From NCBI GenBank assembly GCA_910588495.1, contig CAJUPU010000037.1, positions 1-29,599 on the forward strand: a DNA stretch of 29,599 nt, in the 5' to 3' direction. The stretch is from an uncultured Oscillospiraceae bacterium. Its GTDB lineage: Bacteria; Bacillota; Clostridia; Oscillospirales; Oscillospiraceae. Below the pieces are notes generated by a model that saw only the letters and a list, made by a program, of their open reading frames with translations, was not told the origin of the DNA and did not search any database. A program made the position numbers and the translations under genes. Position 1 is the stretch's first letter. Every line of letters starts with the position of its first letter. Shown in pieces: positions 24,028-29,599 of the stretch.

Positions 24028-25005
24028 ATGTTCAGACTGATGATCCAAAAGCTCAAAAAGAACCCGAAGAAGATCGTGTTCACCGAGGGGGAGGACCCCC
24101 GTATCCTGGAGGCGTCCGCCCGGCTGCTGTCCGGCACCTTCCTCACCCCCATCCTCATCGGCGACCCGGAGAAGATCTATCACGTGGCGGACGAGGAGTG
24201 CCTCAACATCAAGGGCGCGACCATCCTCCAGCCCCACACCTATGACAAGATGGACGCCATGGTGGACAAGATGGTGGAGCTGCGCAAGGGCAAGATGACC
24301 CCGGACCAGTGCCGCGCGGCCCTCCAGCAGGGCAACTACTTCGGCACCATGCTGGTGGCCATGAAGGAGGCCGACTGCCTGCTGGGCGGCGCCACCTACT
24401 CCACCGCCGACACCGTCCGCCCCGCCCTCCAGCTGATCAAGACCAAGCCGGGCAACAAGATCGTGTCCTCCTGCTTCATCCTGGTGCGGCCCTTCGCCAC
24501 CGGCGGCAACCAGGTGCTGGCCATGGGCGACTGCGCCATCAACATCGACCCCACCGAGGACGATCTGGTGGAGATCACCCAGGAGGTGGCCGCCTGCGCC
24601 CGCCGGTTCGGCGCGGAGCCCAAGGTGGCCATGCTGAGCTACTCCACCATGGGTTCGGGCAAGGGCCCCATGGTGGACAAGATGCGCGGCGCCTGCAAGA
24701 AGCTCCAGGCCCTGGACCTGGACTACCCTGTGGACGGCGAGTTCCAGTTCGACGCCGCCGTGTCCCCCACCGTGGGCCACCTGAAGGCCCCCAAGTCCAA
24801 CGTGGCGGGCCGGGCCAACACCTTCATCTTCCCCGACATCTCCTCGGGCAACATCGGCTACAAGATCGCCCAGCGCATGGGCAATTTCGACGCCTACGGC
24901 CCCATCCTGCTGGGTCTGAACGCCCCGATCAACGACCTGTCCCGGGGCTGCAACGCCCTGGAGGTCTACTCCATGTCCATCATCACCGCCGCGCTGGCCG
25001 ATTGA
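24028..25005 (+). CDS. pta: Phosphate acetyltransferase
   Basis: A 325-aa enzyme that swaps acetyl between CoA and phosphate (acetyl-CoA to acetyl phosphate) in the cytoplasm, the first step of acetate and ATP formation in fermenters. The sequence follows the short Pta class end to end: KKIVFTEGEDPRILEAS, then ADCLLGGATYSTADTVRPALQLI, ending with IFPDISSGNIGYKIAQRMG and GPILLGLNAPINDLSRGC. It is of normal length. GGAGGG lies 8 nt before ATG. It stands alone with its own promoter and terminator; the acetate kinase gene is not in this window. Confidence 0.96.
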   Translation: MFRLMIQKLKKNPKKIVFTEGEDPRILEASARLLSGTFLTPILIGDPEKIYHVADEECLNIKGATILQPHTYDKMDAMVDKMVELRKGKMTPDQCRAALQQGNYFGTMLVAMKEADCLLGGATYSTADTVRPALQLIKTKPGNKIVSSCFILVRPFATGGNQVLAMGDCAINIDPTEDDLVEITQEVAACARRFGAEPKVAMLSYSTMGSGKGPMVDKMRGACKKLQALDLDYPVDGEFQFDAAVSPTVGHLKAPKSNVAGRANTFIFPDISSGNIGYKIAQRMGNFDAYGPILLGLNAPINDLSRGCNALEVYSMSIITAALAD

Positions 25006-25069
25006 TCCGGGACAAGCTCCACATCCCCGCTGTTTGGGACAGGCCCCCCGCCCCCAGTCCACCAGGCAC

Positions 25070-25104
25070 AAAACACCCTCTGCCCGCGGCAGAGGGTGTT
25101 TTTT
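25070..25104. terminator. Bidirectional terminator between pta and the arginase-family gene
   Basis: AAAACACCCTCTGCC (25070-25084) pairs perfectly with 25088-25102 over loop CGC, with T-runs on both strands. The two genes converge here. Confidence 0.93.
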
Positions 25105-25975
25105 ACCTCAGCCGGTCCGCGACCGTCCGCAAGATGCCCATCAGGGTGTCCAGATCCCGTCCCTCCGGGTCCCGGGTGGGGTCGTACTCCACGCACTCGA
25201 AGGAGCAGACCAGCCCCGTGTCCAGCACGGCGCCCAAGATCCGCTCCACCTCCGCCGCCGTCAGCCCCTCCGGGATGTTGTAGCCGGTGGCCCTGAACTG
25301 GGCGGGGTCCAGCACGTCCACGTCGAAGCTGATGTGGACCCGCCTGCCCGCCAGGGCGGGCAGGATCTCCCCCAGCACCGCCTCCAGCCCCCGCTCCCGG
25401 ACCTCCCGGGCGGTGTGGAGGTGGGCCCCCACCCGCTCCACGATGCCGTGCTCGGGGGGGTCGATGCTCCTTGCCCCGATGAAGTGGAGGTTCTCCCCCA
25501 GCAGGTCCACCTTGTTTTTCCCCACCGTCAGGGCGCCGCAGCACAGCCCGCAGGCGGCGGCCAGGTCCATGCCATGGATGCAGCCGCTCTCCGAGGTGGC
25601 CTCCGTGTTGATGTCGGTGTGGGCGTCCACATACACCACGGCCACGTTCTCCGCCCCATAGAACTCCCCCAGGGCCGCCAGGGTGCCCATGGCGCAGGAG
25701 TGGTCCCCGCCGATCACCACGGGCCATTCCCCCCGCTCCAGGGCGTCCAGCACGCCCGTGCGCAGGCGGCGGCACACCTCCATCACCGTGTCCAGGTGGC
25801 GCAGGCCGTCCGGCCAGCCCTCACAGGGCGTCAGCTTCTCCATGGGCAGCAGCCGCGCCCCCCCGAACAGGGCGGGCAGCCCCGCCCCCACCAGCGCGTC
25901 GAAGGCCCCCTCTGTCCCCCGGGTGGGGGAGCCGCAGGACACCGCCGCCTCCGCCAGGGCAAACGAACGCTCCAT
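25103..25975 (-). CDS. Arginase-family ureohydrolase (probable arginase)
   Basis: A 290-aa binuclear-manganese enzyme. Metal ligands are visible: H92 in GGDHS, D117/H119/D121 in VDAHTDIN, and D218/D220 in SFDVDVLDP. The loop after DAHTDIN reads SGCIHGMDLAAACG, close to the NIHGMPL loop of arginases rather than that of agmatinases, so L-arginine to ornithine plus urea is the first guess. The family also holds formiminoglutamase and guanidino-acid hydrolases, so the substrate is not settled. Length is normal. AAGGAAGG precedes ATG. It lies after rpsT, separated by a terminator, and no arginine gene is adjacent. Confidence 0.85.
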   Translation of the reverse strand: MERSFALAEAAVSCGSPTRGTEGAFDALVGAGLPALFGGARLLPMEKLTPCEGWPDGLRHLDTVMEVCRRLRTGVLDALERGEWPVVIGGDHSCAMGTLAALGEFYGAENVAVVYVDAHTDINTEATSESGCIHGMDLAAACGLCCGALTVGKNKVDLLGENLHFIGARSIDPPEHGIVERVGAHLHTAREVRERGLEAVLGEILPALAGRRVHISFDVDVLDPAQFRATGYNIPEGLTAAEVERILGAVLDTGLVCSFECVEYDPTRDPEGRDLDTLMGILRTVADRLR

Positions 25976-25997
25976 CGCGTCCCTTCCTTTCCCACGA

Positions 25998-26028
25998 AAA
26001 AACCGCCTGCCCCTGGCAGACGGTTTTT
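25998..26028 (-). terminator. Terminator of rpsT
   Basis: AAAAACCG-C-CTGCC (25998-26011) and GGCAG-A-CGGTTTTT (26015-26028) pair with one mismatch; the minus strand ends in a T-run. It starts 12 nt after the rpsT stop. Confidence 0.85.
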
Positions 26029-26040
26029 GTCAGTCGCTCT

Positions 26041-26304
26041 TTAGGCCAGCTTGTTCAGCTTCAGGGTCATGGCGCTCTTCTTGTTCGCGGCGTTGTTGCC
26101 GTGCAGCAGACCCTTGGCAGCGGCCTGGTCCACAGCCTTGACGGCCACCTTATATGCGGCATCGGCCTCGCTGCGGTTGCCGCCGGCCACCGCGGCCTCA
26201 AACTTCTTCAGGTGGGTCTTGAGGGCGGACTTCTGCGCCTTGTTCTGGGCGGCCTTGGTGGCATTGACCAAAACACGCTTCTTGGCAGACTTGATATTGG
26301 GCAA
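26041..26304 (-). CDS. rpsT: Small ribosomal subunit protein bS20, TTG start
   Basis: An 87-aa basic protein (fMet encoded by TTG) that binds 16S rRNA and helps assemble the 30S subunit. The mature sequence PNIKSAKKRVLVNATKAAQN and the conserved AAAKGLLHGNNAANKKSAM tail identify it. The frame runs on upstream to 26415, but homology begins at PNIKSAK and GGAGGAGG lies 7 nt before TTG (26304-26302), so TTG is chosen. Length then equals the family norm. Own promoter and terminator are visible. A weak start codon could serve to limit S20 output, as known for rpsT in other bacteria with UUG. Confidence 0.95.
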   Translation of the reverse strand: MPNIKSAKKRVLVNATKAAQNKAQKSALKTHLKKFEAAVAGGNRSEADAAYKVAVKAVDQAAAKGLLHGNNAANKKSAMTLKLNKLA

Positions 26305-26363
26305 ACCAAACACCTCCTCCGATCGTTTTGATTTTATGTTGCGGTTTCCCGTCGCAGATATGT

Positions 26364-26392
26364 ATTCTAACATCAAAAGCGAAAAATTGCAA
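26364..26392 (-). promoter_or_regulatory. Sigma-A promoter of rpsT
   Basis: On the minus strand: TTGCAA (26392-26387), 17-bp AT-rich spacer, TAGAAT (26369-26364), giving a leader of about 50 nt. Confidence 0.75.
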
Positions 26393-26492
26393 CACCTTTT
26401 TTGATTTTTTCGCATAGGATTTTTCCCGGCGCAGAAAATAGGGGCAAAGGGCCGTCAAGGCCGCAACATCTGGTATGGAAGGACTGATCGCT

Positions 26493-27389
26493 ATGGCCCA
26501 GCGCCGCACCGACCTGGCCGTGGAGGCCCACCAGCTCTGGCGGGAGGGGGCGCGGGACGCCGCGTCCCTGCCCGGCGTCCGCTCGGAGGAGGAGGACCGG
26601 GACGGCTTCCCGGTCACCACCGTCACCATCTCCAGCCCGGAGGCGGCCCAGGCCTTGGGCAAGCCGGAGGGCACCTATGTCACCATCGAGCTGGACGGCC
26701 TGCTGCGCCGGGAGGAGAACGCCTTCCAGCGGGCGGCGGGGGTGGTGGCCGCCGCCCTGCGCCCCCTGCTGCCGCAGGCCGGCCCCGCCCTGGTGGTGGG
26801 GCTGGGCAACCGGGCGGTGACTCCCGACCTGATCGGCCCTTTGGCGGTGGACCATCTGCTGGTCACCCGCCACCTGGTGGAGCAGGTGCCCGAGCACTTC
26901 GGGGACCTGCGGCCGGTGGCCGCCGCCGCGCCGGGGGTGCTGGCCACCACGGGGATGGAGAGCAGCCTGGTGGCCCAGGCCCTGTCCCAGCGGCTGAGGC
27001 CCGCCTGCGTCGTCGCGGTGGACGCCCTGGCCTCCCGCTCGCTGGACCGGCTGTGCCGGACGGTCCAGCTGTCCGACGCAGGGGTGGTGCCCGGCTCCGG
27101 GGTGGGCAACCACCGCGCCGCCCTGGACCGGGAGAGCCTGGGGGTACCCGTGTTCACGGTGGGGGTGCCCACGGTGGTGGACGGGGCCACCCTGGCCCTG
27201 GACCTGCTGGAGCGGGCGGGGCGGGGCGGGACGCAGCGGAGCGGCCTGCCCGGGGGCGAGGACTTTTTCGTCACCCCCCGGGAGGTGGATCAGCGGGTGG
27301 CCGACCTGGGAAAGGTGCTGGGCTACGCCCTCAGCATGGCGCTGAACCCGTCGCTGACGGTGGAGGATCTGACCATGCTGCTGGAGTAG
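26493..27389 (+). CDS. gpr: Germination (spore) protease
   Basis: A 298-aa A25-family protease that degrades small acid-soluble spore proteins when spores germinate; it is made as a zymogen in the forespore. Recognised by RTDLAVE (5-11), the site after which the short propeptide is removed in known GPRs, then VVGLGNRAVTPDLIGPLAVDHLLVTRHL, ATTGMES, VVAVDALASRSLDRL, GVVPGSGVGNHR and GVPTVVDGATL. The propeptide is shorter than in Bacillus. ATG 26493 is preferred over ATG 26475 because GGAAGG lies 10 nt before it. A weak sigma-G-like match (GCATA 26412-26416, 17 nt, GAAAATA 26434-26440) precedes it. It is strong evidence that the organism makes endospores. Confidence 0.95.
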   Translation: MAQRRTDLAVEAHQLWREGARDAASLPGVRSEEEDRDGFPVTTVTISSPEAAQALGKPEGTYVTIELDGLLRREENAFQRAAGVVAAALRPLLPQAGPALVVGLGNRAVTPDLIGPLAVDHLLVTRHLVEQVPEHFGDLRPVAAAAPGVLATTGMESSLVAQALSQRLRPACVVAVDALASRSLDRLCRTVQLSDAGVVPGSGVGNHRAALDRESLGVPVFTVGVPTVVDGATLALDLLERAGRGGTQRSGLPGGEDFFVTPREVDQRVADLGKVLGYALSMALNPSLTVEDLTMLLE

Positions 27390-27687
27390 GTCCCCCGCCG
27401 GGGGACGGCCTCCGGCGGGTCACTTTCTCTCACGCGAGAGAAAGTGACCAAAGAGCGCGCATAGGGGGTATCCCCCTATGTACCCCTTTCCCCGTCCAAA
27501 CGCAGGCAATCGCATCCGGCTTGTGCGTCCTTGCCAACAGGACTCACTTCGATTTCCGGCCCACATCGGGCCTGCGCCGGCTGTGTACTGATCGTAAGCA
27601 CACCCCTGTCAGCGCCTGACAGGGCGGCATATCCGCCCAAAGCACGCCACAAACCCGCCATCCGCCGTGGCTCGACATTATTTTCGG
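27390..27687. other. Spacer with five hairpins between gpr and the yihY-like gene
   Basis: No gene is seen. It contains GTCCCC/GGGGAC just after the gpr stop (27390-27406), 13-bp perfect arms at 27418-27430/27437-27449, CATAGGGGG/CCCCCTATG (27460-27480), CCCTGTCAG/CTGACAGGG (27604-27624), and GGGCGG/CCGCCC overlapping it (27622-27638). None has a T-run. Confidence 0.6.
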
Positions 27688-27716
27688 TTGTCATTCCCTC
27701 CCGTTTCTGGTATAAT
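27688..27716 (+). promoter_or_regulatory. Sigma-A promoter of the yihY-like gene
   Basis: TTGTCA (27688-27693), 17-bp spacer, consensus TATAAT (27711-27716), 29 nt before the GTG start. Confidence 0.8.
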
Positions 27717-27745
27717 TGGCAAGCAATCGACAGGAGGGGAAAGCC

Positions 27746-28606
27746 GTGAAGCAAAAGCTGGACCAGCTGCTGCGCGTCTGCCCGCCCGTCCGTTTCGTGG
27801 CGGACGTGGTGGACGTATATTTTTCCAAACGGGTCAGCCGGGCCGCCGCCGAGCTGGCCTATTTCCTCATCCTCACCTTTTTCCCCATCATGATCTGCAT
27901 CTCCGCCTTCGTCAACGAGCTCCACCTGGACCTGAATTCCCTGGTGGACCACGCCGACCCCTTCCTGCCCGAGGGGGTGCTGCTCCTCTTCCGGGACTAC
28001 CTCTCCTATATCGACACCAACCAGTCCTCCGCCATGCTGCTGTCCGGGGCCTTCCTCACGGTGCTGTTCGCCTCCGCCGCCGTCCGGGGGCTGATGAACA
28101 TCATGGGGGAGCTGTACGGCCGGACCACCTTCCGGGGGCTGGGCCAGCTCATCGCCAGCATCCTGTTCTCCGCGCTGCTGCTGGCCACCATCTATCTGTC
28201 CCTGGCGGTGGTGGTCACCGGCAACTGGTTCTTCCACCTGCTGGGCCAGGTGCTGGGGCTGGAGGGGCTGGTGGAGCGCTTCGGCACCTGGCAGTGGGTG
28301 AAGTACCTGCTGCTGCTGGGCATGGTGTTTTTGTTCATCCTGCTCCTCTACCGCTTCGCCGCCCCTCTGGAGCGGCCCCGGCCTCCGGTGGTGCCCGGGG
28401 CGCTGGCCGCCTCCGCCGCCCTGGCCGTCGCCTCCATGGTCTTTTCCCTGCTCATGGGCAGCTCCGCCCGCTACTCGCTGATCTACGGCTCTCTGGCGTC
28501 GGTGATCCTGCTGCTGGTGTGGCTGTACCTGTGCGGCAACATCCTGATCATGGGCAACGTGCTCAACTACGTGCTGTTCACACACCGGCGGGAAGCGCGG
28601 CGATAG
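27746..28606 (+). CDS. YihY/BrkB-family inner membrane protein
   Basis: A 286-aa membrane protein with about six hydrophobic segments. The family opening FSKRVSRAAAELAYFLILTFFPIMICISAF is clear, followed by FASAAVRGLMNIMGELYGR and the C-terminal LIYGSLASVILLLVWLYLCGNILIMGN block. The YihY (formerly RNase BN-mislabelled) family has no settled function; it is not the ribonuclease. The start is GTG at 27746 with AGGAGGGG about 7 nt upstream. It is transcribed from its own consensus-like promoter. No operon partner is certain; the next gene begins 176 nt later. Confidence 0.92.
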   Translation: MKQKLDQLLRVCPPVRFVADVVDVYFSKRVSRAAAELAYFLILTFFPIMICISAFVNELHLDLNSLVDHADPFLPEGVLLLFRDYLSYIDTNQSSAMLLSGAFLTVLFASAAVRGLMNIMGELYGRTTFRGLGQLIASILFSALLLATIYLSLAVVVTGNWFFHLLGQVLGLEGLVERFGTWQWVKYLLLLGMVFLFILLLYRFAAPLERPRPPVVPGALAASAALAVASMVFSLLMGSSARYSLIYGSLASVILLLVWLYLCGNILIMGNVLNYVLFTHRREARR

Positions 28607-28627
28607 GCGTACATGGGAGCTTGGGGC

Positions 28628-28650
28628 GGCGCTTGCCGCTGGCAAGCGCC
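28628..28650. repeat. Perfect 10-bp hairpin after the yihY-like gene
   Basis: GGCGCTTGCC (28628-28637) and GGCAAGCGCC (28641-28650) around loop GCT; no T-run follows, so it may be a weak terminator or repeat. Confidence 0.6.
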
Positions 28651-28782
28651 TACCGCCGGCCGGGCCGAAGGCGGGACTCAAACGCCCAGGGCCCACAGCG
28701 CGGCAATGATGCGGCGCATAAGACCGCCTCCGCCCGCGCACACTATCCCCGGCGTACATAGCGGAGAGGGAGATGGTGCTGG

Positions 28783-29244
28783 ATGTGGCAAATCGGCGTT
28801 TGGGAGCGGGACGAGGGGCTGGCGGAGCGGGTGAGCGCCCTGGCCCAGGGCAGCTCCGCCCTGGTGCGGGCCTGCCGCCACCCGGCCCTGCTGGCGGGCA
28901 CGCCGCTGGATCTGCTGGTGGTGTCCCCCGGGGCCACCGGCTGGGCGGGGGCGGGCACCCTCAACTGCCGCACCGCCCTGCTGCCCGGGGGCCGGTCCGC
29001 CCTCACCCGGCTGCTCCCCGCCGGGATGGTCCTCAGCTACGGCGCCTCCAGCCGAAACACCCTCACCCTGTCCAGCCTGGCCGGGGGGCGGGCGTCGGTG
29101 GCGGTCCAGCGGGAGTTCGTCTCCCTGGACGGCCGGGCGGTGGAGCGCCAGGAGCTGATCCTGCCCTGCGACGGCCAGTCCCCCGACCTGCTGCTGGCCC
29201 AGGCCGGGGCGGCGCTGCTGCTGGGGCGCCTGCCGGAGGGGTGA
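28783..29244 (+). CDS. Conserved-looking protein of unknown function (153 aa)
   Basis: A small soluble protein with alternating strand/helix pattern. The middle part (LDLLVVSPGATGWAGAGTLNCRTALLPGG) looks like a Rossmann-type strand followed by a glycine loop, and MVLSYGASSRNTLTLSSL resembles the strand-loop patterns of Mur-ligase-like C-terminal folds, but I cannot name the family. AGGGAG lies about 10 nt before ATG. Codon use equals that of the neighbours, and the length and clean terminator right after the stop support a real gene. Function not assigned. Confidence 0.7.
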   Translation: MWQIGVWERDEGLAERVSALAQGSSALVRACRHPALLAGTPLDLLVVSPGATGWAGAGTLNCRTALLPGGRSALTRLLPAGMVLSYGASSRNTLTLSSLAGGRASVAVQREFVSLDGRAVERQELILPCDGQSPDLLLAQAGAALLLGRLPEG

Positions 29245-29251
29245 ACGAAAG

Positions 29252-29272
29252 AGCGGCGCGCGCCGCTTTTTT
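29252..29272 (+). terminator. Terminator after the 153-aa gene
   Basis: AGCGGC (29252-29257) and GCCGCT (29262-29267) form a stem over GCGC, followed by a run of six T (29267-29272). Confidence 0.88.
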
Positions 29273-29282
29273 GATTTCCCCC

Positions 29283-29311
29283 TTTACGTTGATAAAATGA
29301 TGTGATATAAT
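29283..29311 (+). promoter_or_regulatory. Probable promoter of the DUF1836 gene
   Basis: TTTACG (29283-29288), 17-bp spacer, TATAAT (29306-29311), 50 nt before ATG 29361. Confidence 0.65.
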
Positions 29312-29360
29312 TCCCCACATCAGATTAGGCGGCACCTGCGCGGATCGGAGGGACTTTTTC

Positions 29361-29599
29361 ATGGAGGAACTGGCCGAGCTCAAGCGGCAGTTGAGCGAGC
29401 AGCGCCCCGACGGCTGGGACGAGCTGCCCGACATCCCGCTGTATATGGACCAGGTGGTGGGCTATCTGGCCCGGCAGCTGGTAAGCGTGGAGGACGGCGA
29501 CGCCCTCACCTCCGCCATGATCAACAACTACATCAAGGACGGGCTGGTGGAGCGGGCCAACGGCAAAAAATACGGCCAGGAGCACCTGGCCTACCTCAC
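29361..29599 (+). CDS. DUF1836-family protein, 3' end outside the window
   Basis: The first 79 codons are visible. The stretch DIPLYMDQVVGYLARQL and then SAMINNYIKDGLVERANGKKYGQEHLAYL are the hallmark blocks of DUF1836, a Firmicute family with a MerR-like N-terminal helix-turn-helix, probably a regulator. GGAGGG (29346-29351) lies 9 nt before ATG. The gene is preceded by a terminator and its own promoter, so it starts a new transcription unit. It runs off the end of the window. Confidence 0.85.
   Translation, partial: MEELAELKRQLSEQRPDGWDELPDIPLYMDQVVGYLARQLVSVEDGDALTSAMINNYIKDGLVERANGKKYGQEHLAYL

Noticed and set aside
26305..26415. Upstream extension of rpsT to an ATG
   Set aside because: bS20 begins at PNIKSAK, and GGAGGAGG is placed for the TTG at 26304. 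The extension covers the promoter.
27390..27480. CRISPR-like repeats
   Set aside because: The stems differ from each other and there is no repeat-spacer periodicity.

Overview
This 29.6-kb window looks like chromosome from a high-GC, spore-forming member of the Clostridia, most like the Oscillospiraceae (Flavonifractor/Lawsonibacter-type gut bacteria). The basis is a germination protease gene (gpr), a large S-layer-homology surface protein, a VanG/VanT-type pair, a DUF1836 gene, sigma-A-like promoters with 17-bp spacers, and strong G/C preference at third codon positions. The family assignment is inference from gene content. No rRNA, tRNA, CRISPR array, transposase or integrase gene was seen.

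Region 1 (1-9985, mostly +) is dominated by cell-wall and signalling genes. A VanG-like D-Ala-D-Ser ligase overlaps a VanT-like membrane serine racemase. Then come a CofE-family gamma-glutamyl ligase, a HxlR regulator divergent from a metallo-beta-lactamase-fold-like protein, and a response regulator/sensor kinase operon with an unrecognised membrane-anchored third gene. The region ends with a VanY-type D,D-carboxypeptidase. Ligase, racemase, two-component system and VanY are the parts of a vanG-type locus, but here they are split by about 3 kb, and no vanXY-like gene lies between ligase and racemase.

Region 2 (9986-17847) is surface and sensing. A 1246-aa SLH-domain protein with extreme codon bias comes first. 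It converges on an orphan phage-tail-fibre-like gene whose ribosome binding site sits in a perfect hairpin. Next is a lipoprotein solute-binding protein followed directly by a chemoreceptor, with no ABC permease beside them.

Region 3 (17848-23615, all -) holds lepA (EF4), an SGNH-hydrolase-like protein and an MBOAT O-acyltransferase (together a probable surface-polymer acylation pair), and an XRE regulator. Two copies of a 137-bp repeat sit 1-2 nt after the stop codons of the XRE and MBOAT genes, and a shorter copy lies between them.

Region 4 (23616-29599) carries pta, an arginase-family gene, rpsT with a TTG start, gpr, a YihY/BrkB membrane protein, an unrecognised 153-aa gene, and the start of a DUF1836 gene that runs off the window. 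Several spacers (17603-17776, 19744-19792, 22533-22910, 27390-27640) are crowded with perfect inverted repeats that terminators alone do not explain. The dispersed repeat family and the split van-type locus are the observations most worth following up.
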